From Pseudomonas poae (GTDB lineage: Bacteria; Pseudomonadota; Gammaproteobacteria; Pseudomonadales; Pseudomonadaceae), in contig CP034537.1 in NCBI GenBank assembly GCA_004000515.1, positions 3,734,001-3,798,000 on the forward strand: DNA of 64,000 nt. Reading direction: 5' to 3'. The stretch's first letter is position 1. The number at the start of each line of letters is the position of its first letter. Positions 1-9,612 of the stretch are shown here, one piece after another. A program made the translations under genes and the position numbers. The notes under the pieces were generated by a model that worked only from the letters and a program-made list of their open reading frames with translations, was not told the origin of the DNA and ran no database searches.

Positions 1-803
1 CTGCCCAAGGGCGCTTCGAAACCCGAGTCAAGCCCGCCATGGGCAAGCGTCGCGATGAAATCGTCGACTTGGCCGAAGATTGCGACCGTATGGCCAACCA
101 ATTGAAGGTGTTGGTGAGTGCCCAGCAACAATTGTTGCATGACATTTCTCATGAGCTGCGCTCCCCGCTGACGCGCATTCAGGCGGCCATCGGTTTGTTT
201 CGCCAGGATTGCACAAGGGTGGAAATGCTCGAACGCATTGAGCGCGAATCCGAGCGTATGGACACGCTGATTGAGGCGTTACTGACCCTGGCACGTCTTC
301 AGGGCCGGCCCGAAAGCATCGAGCGCGAGTCTCTGGATATCGTCGAATTGCTAAGAATGATTGTCGAGGATGCGCAGTTCGAAGCCGCGATCAAAGGCTG
401 TCGCGTCGAGCTGCAAGCCTGCCCGCCGTTTATTGCCTGTGTCAGCGGCGAGTTGCTGTATCGCTGTTTCGAAAACGTGATCCGCAACGCTGTTCGTTAT
501 ACCCGCCAGGACTCCACGGTGCGGGTATCGGCCCAGACCAGCGCCGAAGGCAACCGCTTGAACGTGCGCATCACCGACCAAGGCCCAGGCGTCGCAAACG
601 ACCGCCTGCAAAGCATCTTTCACCCCTTCGAACGCGGCGTGGGCGATGCCAGCGTAGGCTTTGGCCTGGGCCTGGCCATCGCGGCCAGGGCCGTGCAAAT
701 GCACGGCGGCAGCATCGTCGCACGCAACGAGGTGGACGGTGGTCTGACGGTTGAGATCAACCTGCACAGCGCGCGATCTTTACACGACATTACATTGGCT
801 TGA
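1..803 (+). CDS. Sensor histidine kinase, 3' part (5' end outside window)
   Basis: This is the cytoplasmic end of a two-component sensor kinase; the open frame runs off the left edge (first full codon at base 3), so the sensor and membrane segments are not visible. The first residues look like the end of a HAMP linker. The H-box HDISHELRSP (near base 139) holds the phosphoaccepting His. The N-box FENVIRNAVRYT, G1 box ITDQGPGV, F box FHPFERG and G2 box GFGLGLAIAARA follow in normal order and spacing, so the kinase core is intact. The H-box resembles the CpxA/EnvZ class. Its response regulator is probably upstream of the window; none is visible downstream. The signal sensed cannot be inferred. 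Confidence 0.93.
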   Translation, partial: AQGRFETRVKPAMGKRRDEIVDLAEDCDRMANQLKVLVSAQQQLLHDISHELRSPLTRIQAAIGLFRQDCTRVEMLERIERESERMDTLIEALLTLARLQGRPESIERESLDIVELLRMIVEDAQFEAAIKGCRVELQACPPFIACVSGELLYRCFENVIRNAVRYTRQDSTVRVSAQTSAEGNRLNVRITDQGPGVANDRLQSIFHPFERGVGDASVGFGLGLAIAARAVQMHGGSIVARNEVDGGLTVEINLHSARSLHDITLA

Positions 804-860
804 CCGCCCTGTACGTCACGCCTGATTAGACTTGCCATCACTGATTGAGTGGAGATGGCG

Positions 861-1309
861 ATGTTTCAGGTGCATAAAAGGGCTTCGTGTCCGGCAGGAA
901 AATGGTCGACGGCCTGGTCCCCTACGACTTCTTTTGCGAAGACAGCCCGGCGATCAACCTCTTCGTCTTTACCGGTGCAGCCACGCCGGATGCGACCGTC
1001 GAGGAACAGACCCTGTGGGGCTTCACCCGCCTTGAGCGTTTCGAAGCGATGACCAGCGCCCTGGTCACCCACAAGAAGCATGCCGGTTGGTTCCAGAGCG
1101 TCAGCGTCCTCACCGGGCCGAATCAGAACGGCACGCAAAGCGTGAAATTCCAGCGTGTGCTCAAGATCATCAAACACGCCAGCGCTACGCGCAAAGTCGA
1201 CTACGAGATTCTGACCGACGAAGGCGACACCTACTTCACCCGACAATCCGTCGCCCCCGACAGCGCTCAAACCATCATCTATTCAGCAGAACCTGCGGTT
1301 GCCATGTAA
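861..1309 (+). CDS. Conserved-looking hypothetical protein, one-base frameshift near start
   Basis: I do not recognise a family. A GGAG sits six bases before ATG 861, giving MFQVHKRASCPAGK, after which the frame closes. The main reading frame (MVDGLVPYDFFCEDSP onward) opens from ATG 902. Adding one A to the run at 899-902 joins them as PAGK-MVDG and gives about 149 residues, so I annotate one gene with a probable sequencing deletion; a true start at 902 is the alternative. No signal peptide or membrane segment is evident. The product has two N-terminal cysteines and a beta-rich C-terminal half. Its 3' end overlaps the convergent M20 gene by 31 bases. Confidence 0.55.
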
Positions 1310-2598
1310 CTCAAGGTCATGCGGCTCAACGCACGAATGCCTACGGCCAGGCTCGGGTCATCCACCTGGAAACCCGGCGAGTGCGTCGGCCAGACGGTCT
1401 TGCCTTCCAGCGCGGGCGGCGTCACGCCCATGCGCATGAACATCCCCGGCACCTGGCGCGCGTACTCGGCGAAATCATCGGCGCCGTAGGTGCCGTTGTC
1501 GATGCGCACCGGGGTGGTCGACACCTGTTGCAGCACCGGTAGCAACTGGTCTACCAGCGCCGTGTTGTTGTAGCCGGCGCGGTAGTTTCCGGGCAGGTAT
1601 TCGACCTTGGCCGACGCCCCCGAGGCTTCGGCGATTTTCTCGGCGGTGCGGGTCATGCGTTGAAGGACGTCCTCGCGCTGTTCATCGCTGACCGTGCGAA
1701 TCGAACCTTCCAGGCGCACCTCGGCGGGGATGATGTTATGACGGTCACCGGCTTCGATGCGGCCCACGGAAATCACCGGCGCCGGTAACAGGCTGAGGTT
1801 CGACTGGCGGCTGGGAATGGTCTGCCACGCCAGGATCACCTGGGCCGCCACCGGCACCGGGTCGATGCCGGTCCACGGGAACGCGGCGTGGGTCTGGCGA
1901 CCGATGATGTGCGCGACAAAGGTATCCGCCGCCGCCGTGGTGCGTTGCCGACTGAGGGTGAACGTGCCCGCTGTCCCCGCTGTTACGTGAATGCCAAAGA
2001 TCACCGCCGGTACCGGATTCTGCAGCGCACCTTCTTTGATCATCAATTGCGCGCCGCCTTGTTCGCCCAGTGGCGGGCCTTCCTCGGCCGGCTGGAAGAT
2101 CAATTTCAGCGTGCCCGGCAGTTGATCACGATGGGCCGCCAACACTTCGGCGACCCCCAGCACCATCGCCATATGTGCATCGTGGCCGCAGGCGTGCATC
2201 ACCCCAACCTCCTTGCCCCGACTGCGAAAGTCCCCGCCTTCATCTTTGCTGCGCACCGTCGAGGCGTAGGGCAGCCCGGTCTGCTCGGTCAACGGCAGCG
2301 CATCCAGCTCGGCCCGAATCGCCACCACCGGGCCGGGTTTGCCACCGCGCAAAACGCCGATTACGCCGGTGTGGGCGATGCCGGTCTGCACCTCCAGGCC
2401 CAGTTCGCGCAGGCGCTGAGCGATACGCTCGCTGGTGTGGAATTCGCGATTGCCCAACTCCGGTTGTTGGTGAATGGCGTGACGCAGTTCTATGACGCCG
2501 GGCAATACCTGGCTGATCTGTGCATCCAGGTCCGCCCAAGGCTCGGCGGCGGACACGGTGCCGCACAGAAGCAGCAGGACCATCGGTAGCTTTGACAT
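1279..2598 (-). CDS. M20-family amidohydrolase/carboxypeptidase, exported
   Basis: A 439-residue metal-dependent hydrolase of the M20D (amidohydrolase, hippurate hydrolase-like) group, expected to cleave N-acyl amino acids or related amides. A signal peptide (about residues 1-18, ending VSAAEP) puts it in the periplasm. Metal-site motifs are in order: RAELDALPLTEQTGLPYAS, HACGHDAHMAM with the metal His/Asp, the catalytic Glu region PAEEGPP, GIHV, and the C-terminal THSPGF His. The family usually has about 380-440 residues. It is last in a minus-strand run (TonB receptor, MFS, SfnB-like, this gene) and starts 9 bases after the preceding stop, so it is probably cotranscribed and may process an imported amide. 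The substrate is unknown. Confidence 0.88.
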   Translation of the reverse strand: MSKLPMVLLLLCGTVSAAEPWADLDAQISQVLPGVIELRHAIHQQPELGNREFHTSERIAQRLRELGLEVQTGIAHTGVIGVLRGGKPGPVVAIRAELDALPLTEQTGLPYASTVRSKDEGGDFRSRGKEVGVMHACGHDAHMAMVLGVAEVLAAHRDQLPGTLKLIFQPAEEGPPLGEQGGAQLMIKEGALQNPVPAVIFGIHVTAGTAGTFTLSRQRTTAAADTFVAHIIGRQTHAAFPWTGIDPVPVAAQVILAWQTIPSRQSNLSLLPAPVISVGRIEAGDRHNIIPAEVRLEGSIRTVSDEQREDVLQRMTRTAEKIAEASGASAKVEYLPGNYRAGYNNTALVDQLLPVLQQVSTTPVRIDNGTYGADDFAEYARQVPGMFMRMGVTPPALEGKTVWPTHSPGFQVDDPSLAVGIRALSRMTLSYMATAGSAE

Positions 2599-2607
2599 AT
2601 CCAGGGC

Positions 2608-3792
2608 TCAGTAAGTAAACGCAATCGGTGGCGCTTTCGCGTTCAGCAGGTAGTCGCCAATCGCCTTGTATTTGTAGGCGAGGGCGTCATGGGTGGTGTG
2701 GGTGCGCGCATTGCGCCAGTGCCGGTCGAAGTTGTAGCGCGACTGGGTGGTAGCGGCACCGCCGACCTCATACAGGCGCTCGCACACAAACAACGCGGCA
2801 CGGGTCGAGGCGATTTTGGCTTCGGCCACCGCAATCGAGGATTTCACCAGGATTGCCTCCAGTTCCTCGCCCTCGGCCAACCCTTGCAACTGCGTACGCG
2901 CCGCCAGGTCCACTGCGCCAGCGGCTTTTTTCTACCAGCGCTTCGGCGCCGTGGATACGTGCCGCCAAGTCGCCAAGGGTGTGCAGGATGTACGGATCGT
3001 TGCGTGCCGAATCCACGCCACTTTCCCGCACTGGGCGCGTACCGCTGCGGGCCCATTGCACTGCGTCATCCAGTGCCGCCAGGCCGATCCCGACATCCAG
3101 GGCGCAGTGGATCAACTGCGCGCTGGCGCCGATGTAGTTGCGGCGCTGGTACCACTGCGCCAGAGGGATCACCTGCTCCGGGCGCACCGGCACATTCTCC
3201 AGCAAGGTGCTGCCGCTGGCGGTAACGCGTTGGCCCATGCCGTCCCAGTCATCCAGCAGGGTAATGCCGGCGGTGTTGGCGGTCAGCATCACGTACACCG
3301 CGTTGCCGGACTCGTCCACCGCCTGGATTTTCAGCAGGTCGGCAAACAGGCATCCGGTGCTGTAGAACTTGCTGCCGTTGAGCACCAGCTGGTCGCCGCG
3401 ACGCTCCAGGCGCGTGTGGATCTCACCGCGAAAGGTGCCGCTGCGTTCGGCAATCGCCCCCGACGACAACTGGCGTTCGGCAAACGCGCCGAGGTACTCG
3501 CGCTGTTGCGCCGGGTTGGCGATCAGGCGCAGATGCTCGACGGTCGCGAAGTGCGGGAACAACGCCTGCGCCACACTCGGGTCGGCCTTGGCCAGGGTGA
3601 TGAAAATCTGCGCTACTTGCAGTTGGCTGACGTCGCCGCCGCCCAACTCGGTGGGCACCGCGCGGCGCCCAGGCCCGACTCGCGGATCAGGTCGAGCTGG
3701 GCGTACGGCAAGATCCGGCCCGCGTCGCGGTCGGCGGCACCGGGTTGGATCTGCGCGGCGAGTTGGTGGGCGAGGGCAAGGTAATCGGTCAT
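2608..3792 (-). CDS. sfnB-like: SfnB-like acyl-CoA dehydrogenase-family flavoprotein (two frameshifts)
   Basis: Acyl-CoA-dehydrogenase-fold flavoprotein most like the SfnB/DszC group, which acts in acquiring sulfur from organosulfur compounds (family knowledge); a plain acyl-CoA dehydrogenase is the alternative. The N-terminal helical part (MTDYLALAHQLAAQIQP) is followed by VPTELGGGDVSQ, the mid-domain SGAIAERSGTF and the FAD-domain segment YSTGCLFADLL; the C-terminus ends PPIAFTY. Two one-base errors split it: a missing base at about 3658 (CGGTG for CGGGTG on the coding strand) and an extra base in the T6 run at 2926-2931. Repaired length is 394 residues, normal for SfnB. Start 3792 is chosen because GATGGA precedes it. 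It lies 19 bases after the MFS gene. Confidence 0.8.
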
Positions 3793-3811
3793 GGAAGTGT
3801 CCATCAAAAGG

Positions 3812-5118
3812 TCAGGAAGCGTCGCGCAGGGCACTGCGTGGAACGCCGAACAACAGGATCAATGTGCCGCCAGCCACCAGCGCCGCGACGATATACAGCG
3901 CCAGGCTGATGCTGCCGGTGGAGGTCTTGATCGCACCGATCATGATCGGCGTGAGCAGGCTGCTGATCTGCCCGCAGCAATTGACCAGCGCCAGGCCAGC
4001 GGCCTTGGCGTGGTCCGACAGGTAGTACGTGGGGATGGTCCAGAAAATCGCCGTGGCCACCAGGTAACCGCTGGTCATCAAGGTCAGCACGGCAATCGCC
4101 GAATACGGGCTGAACAGGAAGTTGGGCAGCACCAGCATCGCCAGTGCTGCCGTCAGGCCGCCCAACGCGAAGTGCCAACGCCGTTCTTGGTGCACATCGG
4201 AATGGCGGCACGCCCACAACATTGCGCACACGCCAACCACGTAGGGCAGGGCCGACAGCAAGCCCAGTTGCCCCAGGTTGCTTACTCCCGAATCGCGGAT
4301 GATCGACGGCGCCCAGATATTGGTGACGTTGCCGGTGCACATGATGGTCAGGCAGTACGCCAGGGTGATGAACCACACCTTGCGGTCCTTCAGTGCTTCG
4401 ACAAAACGCGTATGCCCGCCGGGTTTTCGCTGCTGGCGTTCATGGGCCAGGGCCCGTTCGATGGCGGCTTTTTCATCCGCGCTCAGCCACTTGGCCGACG
4501 CCGGTTTATCGTCCAGCCAGTACCAGGCGAACAACCCCGCGAGCACCGGCGGAATGCCAGTGATCACGAACAGCCATTGCCAGCCGGTAAACCCGCCGAC
4601 GCCTGCGAAGTGCCCCATGATGCTGGTGGACAGCGGCCCGCCGATAATCCCGCACACCGCAATCGCCATGATGAAGCGCGAGGTGATGCGCGCCCGGTGG
4701 CTGGCCGGGAACCAGTAGGTGAGGTACAGGATCACCCCCGGAAAGAACCCGGCTTCGGCCGCCCCCAGCAACACGCGCAGCACATAGAACTGCGCCGGGG
4801 TCTGGGCAAACGCGGTGGCGATGGTCACCAGCCCCACAGCACCATGATGCGCATCATGGTTTTTTTGGCGCCGATCTTTTCCAGCAGCAGGTTGCTGGGA
4901 ATCTCGAACAGCAGGTAGCCGATGGAGAACACCCCGACGATGATGCCGAACGTGGCGTCGCTGATGTTCAGGTCGGTCTTGAACTGCAAGTGCGCGAAGC
5001 TGATGTTGACCCGGTCCAGCCAATTGAGCACGAAGCACAGGAACAGCATGATCCGCCACGCCAGTTTGCGGTACAGGCGCTGGTCGAAGGCAGCTTGCGG
5101 GCGTTCGAAGTTAGTCAT
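3812..5118 (-). CDS. MFS transporter, anion:cation symporter type (one frameshift)
   Basis: Inner-membrane carrier of the major facilitator superfamily, about 435 residues and 12 membrane segments after repair. The N-terminus MTNFERPQAAFDQRLYRKLA leads to the first helix; NWLDRVNISFAHLQ and LLLEKIGAKK (loop 2-3 motif) are typical of the ACS family that takes up organic anions such as aromatic acids, tartrate or phthalate. The frame breaks at the C4 run 4832-4835: the coding strand reads TGGGGC, and one more G restores VLWGLVTIA. The ATG overlaps the TAA of the upstream TonB receptor gene (TAATG), so the two are likely coupled. It probably carries the receptor's substrate, or a product of it, across the inner membrane. 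The substrate is unknown. Confidence 0.86.
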
Positions 5119-7631
5119 TACCAGCTCACGTCGACTTTAGCGAAGTAGTACGCGCCTTCCAGGCCGTAGGGCGAGTACCAGCTGTAGGTCGGGTTGTCGG
5201 TTGGGAAGAAATAGAAGCGCTTGGCCTCGTCATTCAACTGCTCGGGGCGTTTGTCGAAGATGTTCTCGCCGCCCACGGTGACTTTCACGGTGTCGCTCAA
5301 CCAGTAACCCACGCTCAGGTCGGTAATGAACGCCGGTTTGACCACTTCATCGCGGCTGGCCGCAATCTGGTTGCGCCCGGTGACCTTGGAGTAACGGGTT
5401 TCCTTGAGATTGACCTCGAAATTTCCCAGTTGCCAGGCGGCATTCAGCGAGGTGGTGTTCTTCGGATACGCCGAGGTCAGGTTGCCCTGGCGGTCCCGGC
5501 CCACGGCGCTGACACCGGTACCGGCCAGCGCTGCCGGCTCCTTGATTTTCTCGATGGTCTGCAGGCTCTGGTTGCTGAGCAAGGTCCACTTGGTCTTGCC
5601 GTAGCGGCCCAGGTCATAGCGATAGTCCGCCACCAGGTCGATGCCGCGGGTGCGGGTGTCGGCCAGGTTGCCGAAGTACGAAACGATCTGGTTCGGGTTC
5701 AGGCCGTTGGCAGCGAGCACGTTGGACACTGCAGTGCCCTGCAGGTTACTGGTCTGCAGGATGCGGTCCTTGATGTCGATCTGGTACAGGTCGACGGTGA
5801 CGTCCAGGTTCTCGGTGGGCGTGGCGACAAACCCGAGGCTGTAGTTCATCGAGCGTTCAGGCTTGAGCTGCTTGGCGCCCAAGGCTTGGCCGGCGGCGTC
5901 GTTGACCGTCACGTAGCGCGTGGTCGCCTGTTCCAGTTGCCCGGTGATCGGGCTCGTACGCCAGGCCGTCAGCGACGACGAATAGAACTGCTGTTGCAGG
6001 GACGGCGCACGGAAACCGTTGCTCACCGTACCGCGCATGGCGAACTGTGGAGTGAATGCATAGCGAGTAGAGAACTTGCCGCTGCCGGTGTCGCCAAAAT
6101 CGCTGTAGTGCTCAAAACGTCCGGCCAGGCTGACGTCCCACTGATCGGTGACGCTCTGGCTGAAATCCACATAGCCTGCGGTATTGGTACGCGAGTAGTT
6201 ATGCGCGTCCGCCGGGGTGAAACCCACCAGCCCAGGCGCGCCGGGGTTGGGGCGTTGGCCGGCCAGCGGACTGCCGGCCGGGAACACATAGCCGCCGTCG
6301 GCATAGGAGGCGTAATCGCCGGCCTGGATCTCAAAGCCGTCGCGGCAGAACTCAAGGCCGGTGGACACGTTCAGTGGCTTGGCGAACAAGCCGGTATCGA
6401 ACGCGCGGGTCAGGTCGAGGTTGTTGGTCCACTGGCTGGCGATCAGGTTGCCGCCGTCCATATTCTGCGGGCTGTTCGGCCCCAGTGACGGGTTCAGCGA
6501 ACGTTCGTTGCGGGTGTTGGCGTTGTTGTAGCCATAGCTGGTGCTCAGGTCCCAGGCCCAGCCGAGCAGGTCGTCGTTGCGCACGCCGAACACGCTCTGG
6601 AAGTCGTCTTCTTCCACGACGAAACGCGGCGAGAAACCGTCCGGGTACACCGAGACAATATTCTGTGGCGAGTTGGCCGTGCGGTAGGTGCCCCAACTGG
6701 TGGAGTTGCGGTGGCTGAGGGTGGAGAACGAGTACAGCGTGTAGTCCTCGTTCAGCGGCAACTCGGCGTTGTAGCCGAAGTTGTAGGTTTGCGAACGCGG
6801 CTGGCCCAACTGCTGGCGATAGCGGCTCTCGCTGGTCTCGCGCGGGTCGGGCTGGCCGTTCTGGCGGAAATAGATGCTGGTGCGATCCGGCACCGCGCCG
6901 GCCACGTTGGAGCTTTCCTGGATGCCGACGTCGGCGCTGAGGCTGAAGAAACCGTCATTGGGCAACTCGAAGCCCTGGTTGACCTGGCCCTGGCCCCGCG
7001 CACCGAAGTTGCCCTTGCCACCCACACGGTTGGCGTATTGCCCGTACAAGGCGCTGCCGCTGCCGCCGGAATGGTTGCGCTTGAGGATGATATTGATCAC
7101 CCCTGCGATTGCATCCGAACCGTACTGCGCCGCCGCGCCGTCACGCAGCACTTCGACGTGGTCGACGGCGGCGATGGGGATCAAATCGAGGTCGGCCGGC
7201 GACTGGCCGCTGGACGTGGCGGCGGTCTGCACAAAGATCAACGACGTGTTGTGGCGGCGCTTGCCGTTGACCAGCACCAGTACATGGTTACCGCCCAGTC
7301 CGCGCAGGGTTGCGGATTTGACCGACAGCCCGGTGCCGCCGGTAAAACCTGCAGCGTTGGTATAGGACGGCACGCTGGCGGCGAGGGCATCGCGCAGGTT
7401 TTGCTTGCCGGAACGGGCGAGGTCGTCGGCGCTGATCACGTCGATCGGCGCCAGGCTCTTGGCCACGGTGCGGCCGCTGTCACGGGCACCGGTGACCACC
7501 ACGGTTTGCAGGGCGGTGTCGCTGCTCAGGGATTTCTCTTCAGCCTGGGCCGCGTGTTGGGCGCACAGCCCAAGGATGCCAACAGTCAGCAGGCTGAGCC
7601 TGGGGCGAAAGCGGGTGTAAGGGCGAGACAT
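5118..7631 (-). CDS. TonB-dependent outer-membrane receptor
   Basis: Intact 837-residue outer-membrane active transporter. A signal peptide ends near residue 30 (AQHAAQA), followed by a TonB box-like LQTVVVTGARD, a plug domain (about residues 50-190, with VLVLVNGKRRHN, VEVLRDGAAAQYGSDAIAGV and INIILKRN) and a 22-stranded barrel ending in an aromatic residue (VDVSW). There is no N-terminal signalling (STN) domain, so no sigma/anti-sigma partner is expected. The same subfamily recurs at 48005 and 61078. It begins the TonB-MFS-SfnB-M20 run, which suggests uptake of an organic nutrient rather than a siderophore; this is inference. Confidence 0.92.
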   Translation of the reverse strand: MSRPYTRFRPRLSLLTVGILGLCAQHAAQAEEKSLSSDTALQTVVVTGARDSGRTVAKSLAPIDVISADDLARSGKQNLRDALAASVPSYTNAAGFTGGTGLSVKSATLRGLGGNHVLVLVNGKRRHNTSLIFVQTAATSSGQSPADLDLIPIAAVDHVEVLRDGAAAQYGSDAIAGVINIILKRNHSGGSGSALYGQYANRVGGKGNFGARGQGQVNQGFELPNDGFFSLSADVGIQESSNVAGAVPDRTSIYFRQNGQPDPRETSESRYRQQLGQPRSQTYNFGYNAELPLNEDYTLYSFSTLSHRNSTSWGTYRTANSPQNIVSVYPDGFSPRFVVEEDDFQSVFGVRNDDLLGWAWDLSTSYGYNNANTRNERSLNPSLGPNSPQNMDGGNLIASQWTNNLDLTRAFDTGLFAKPLNVSTGLEFCRDGFEIQAGDYASYADGGYVFPAGSPLAGQRPNPGAPGLVGFTPADAHNYSRTNTAGYVDFSQSVTDQWDVSLAGRFEHYSDFGDTGSGKFSTRYAFTPQFAMRGTVSNGFRAPSLQQQFYSSSLTAWRTSPITGQLEQATTRYVTVNDAAGQALGAKQLKPERSMNYSLGFVATPTENLDVTVDLYQIDIKDRILQTSNLQGTAVSNVLAANGLNPNQIVSYFGNLADTRTRGIDLVADYRYDLGRYGKTKWTLLSNQSLQTIEKIKEPAALAGTGVSAVGRDRQGNLTSAYPKNTTSLNAAWQLGNFEVNLKETRYSKVTGRNQIAASRDEVVKPAFITDLSVGYWLSDTVKVTVGGENIFDKRPEQLNDEAKRFYFFPTDNPTYSWYSPYGLEGAYYFAKVDVSW

Positions 7632-7737
7632 GGTGAGGCTCCAATGTTTAGGTGCCGCTTTCCATTCCTGGTGGTGGGAGTTCCTGACAGTACTGGGGAG
7701 GCTTAGGTGTTGGCTGTTTCTAGTTATGGGGGTGGGG

Positions 7738-8439
7738 TCAGAGCCCCAGCATCACGTCCTGGCGGGCCTGGTCGACCAGTGCCATCTGCCGGGTGAGGCG
7801 GGCCTTGCGTTCGGCCAGTAGCAAAATCTTGGTCCACTCCACCGCCTTGCCGGAGTGGCTGGCCAGGCGTGCGGCCAGTTCCAGTGAACTGGCGTAGGCG
7901 TCGTCCACCACTTGGTTGACCAGGCCGAGGGCCAGGGCCTGCTGGGCGTCGAATTTGCGTGCGCTGAGCATGATGTCCAGGGCTGCTGCTTCACCGATCA
8001 GGCTGGGCAGGGTGATTGCACTAAAGCCGGACAACATGCCGTGCTGCACTTCCGGGAAGTGAAAACGCGTGTCGTGGCGCGCGATGCGAAAATCGCAATG
8101 AATCGCCAGGCTGATGCCCAGGCCCAGGGTGTGGCCGTGCAATGCGGCGATCACCGGTTTGCTCAGGTCGTTGCCGACGCCGGGCAGGGCACGGGCCAGT
8201 ACGTCACTGCTGACGGTCTCGCCCGTGGCTTCAATTTCCTTGAGGTCGGAGCCGGCGCAAAACGCTCGTTCCCCAGCACCGCGCAACACGATGGCGCGCA
8301 CGCCGGTGTCGGCCTGGGCGCGCTGCCAGACCTCGGCCAGTTCGTGTTTGGCCTGGCTGTCCAGCGCGTTGAGGCGCTCCTGGCGGTTAAGCGTGACCAC
8401 CAGGATGCCATCGCCAATAGGTTGGTATTCGACTGTCAT
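7738..8439 (-). CDS. Enoyl-CoA hydratase/isomerase family protein (crotonase)
   Basis: Crotonase-fold enzyme of 233 residues from ATG 8439 (MTVEYQPIG); an upstream in-frame start at 8532 would add sequence not expected in the family. The oxyanion-hole segments are visible: RAFCAGSDLKEI and HGHTLGLGISLAIHCDFRIA. The family hydrates or isomerises enoyl-CoA esters in fatty- or aromatic-acid breakdown; the usual pair of catalytic Glu residues is not clear here, so hydratase versus another crotonase activity is open. It is divergent from the Zn-alcohol dehydrogenase gene and shares a 148-base promoter region holding a perfect 8+8 inverted repeat. It may also feed the TonB operon 107 bases downstream. 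Confidence 0.87.
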   Translation of the reverse strand: MTVEYQPIGDGILVVTLNRQERLNALDSQAKHELAEVWQRAQADTGVRAIVLRGAGERAFCAGSDLKEIEATGETVSSDVLARALPGVGNDLSKPVIAALHGHTLGLGISLAIHCDFRIARHDTRFHFPEVQHGMLSGFSAITLPSLIGEAAALDIMLSARKFDAQQALALGLVNQVVDDAYASSLELAARLASHSGKAVEWTKILLLAERKARLTRQMALVDQARQDVMLGL

Positions 8440-8534
8440 GAAGGGCTTTTCATCCGGTGTGAAAGAAAGACGCGATTGCCCCTTGAGGTCCGCGTCAAAG
8501 TGAGGAAAACTTAAAGCATGTGCACAATGCAAAC

Positions 8535-8559
8535 AATATGTTTGTTATATGAACATATT
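8535..8559. promoter_or_regulatory. Perfect inverted repeat in divergent promoter (candidate operator)
   Basis: AATATGTT (8535-8542) and AACATATT (8552-8559) form a perfect 8-base inverted repeat with a 9-base spacer. It sits in an AT-rich stretch between the divergent crotonase and alcohol dehydrogenase genes, 29 bases before the latter's ATG. The nearby IclR-type gene at 11087-11868 is the obvious candidate regulator, but this link is inferred. Confidence 0.5.
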
Positions 8560-8587
8560 CTTATCGGGTCAGAAACGGTTATAAAAG

Positions 8588-9610
8588 ATGAAAGCCATAG
8601 TTCTAAAAGCCTTCGGTGGACCGGAGCAATTGCAGGTCGAGGAGGTGCCCACCCCGCAGGTTGGCGCGGGTGAAGTGTTGGTCAGGGTCGAGGCAGCCGG
8701 GGTTTGCCACCATGATTTGCTGCACCGCGCCGGGCATCTCCCGGGGGCGCACACCGGCGTGGTGCTGGGCCACGAAGTGGCGGGTGAAGTGGTCGAGGTG
8801 GGTGTTGGCGTGCATCATTTGGTGGTCGGCGCCAGGGTCGTGGTGTATCAGCGCCGCTTCTGTGGCCAGTGCCGTGACTGCCTGCGCGGTCGCCAAGACC
8901 TGTGCCGCGCCCTCGGCCTGCCGTCGGTAGACACCGAAGGCGCTTACGCCGAATACCTGCGGGTGCCGGCGATTTCCGCGATTGAACTGCCCGATGGCCT
9001 GGATTACGTCCAAGCCGCATTGGCCTCCTGCCCCATCGGCACCAGCGTGCGCGCACTGCTCGGTGAAGCCGCGCTCAAGCCCGGTGAAACGGTATTGATC
9101 AACGGTGCCAGCGGAGGCCTGGGAGCGCATCAGATTCAACTGGCGAAAGCCTATGGTGCGCGGGTGATCGCCGTAACCGGCAGCGCCGACAAGCGCGAGC
9201 TCCTGCACAACCTGGGGGCTGATGACGTCATCGTCGCCAACGGCAACTACAGCGCCGAGGTGTGGGCGCTCACCGGCAAGCGCGGTGTGGACGTGGCCAT
9301 GGAAAACCTCGGCAGCACCCTTGAAGACACCCTGCGCAGCATGGCCCTCGGTGGTCGCGTGGTGGTGTTGGGCAACGTCGCGCCCGCCAGCGTGCCGGTC
9401 AACCCCGGCTTGTTGATCGGCCGGCGGATTCGGCTGCAGGGCTCAGGCAGTGCCACCTTGGAAGAGGTGCGCGTGGCCTTGGCGTTGATCAAAGGTGGGC
9501 AGGTCACGCCGCTGATCGACCGAGTGCTGCCGTTTCACCAGGTGGCCCAGGCCCATGCGCTGCTGGAATCACGCCAGGTCACTGGGCGCATCGTGTTGAG
9601 CGGGTGGTAA
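8588..9610 (+). CDS. Zinc-dependent alcohol dehydrogenase (MDR superfamily)
   Basis: 340-residue medium-chain dehydrogenase/reductase. The catalytic zinc site is present (Cys40 in GVCHHD, His62/Glu63 in GHE), the structural zinc lobe has four cysteines (Cys92, 95, 98 and 106 in FCGQCRDC...DLC), and the Rossmann turn NGASGGLG spans about residues 173-180. It is therefore a true zinc alcohol dehydrogenase rather than a zinc-free quinone reductase, although the Rossmann segment resembles the quinone-reductase branch. It probably oxidises an alcohol or hydroxyacyl intermediate with NAD(P). The acyl-CoA ligase ATG lies two bases past its stop, so the two are one operon. Confidence 0.9.
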   Translation: MKAIVLKAFGGPEQLQVEEVPTPQVGAGEVLVRVEAAGVCHHDLLHRAGHLPGAHTGVVLGHEVAGEVVEVGVGVHHLVVGARVVVYQRRFCGQCRDCLRGRQDLCRALGLPSVDTEGAYAEYLRVPAISAIELPDGLDYVQAALASCPIGTSVRALLGEAALKPGETVLINGASGGLGAHQIQLAKAYGARVIAVTGSADKRELLHNLGADDVIVANGNYSAEVWALTGKRGVDVAMENLGSTLEDTLRSMALGGRVVVLGNVAPASVPVNPGLLIGRRIRLQGSGSATLEEVRVALALIKGGQVTPLIDRVLPFHQVAQAHALLESRQVTGRIVLSGW

Positions 9611-9612
9611 GC

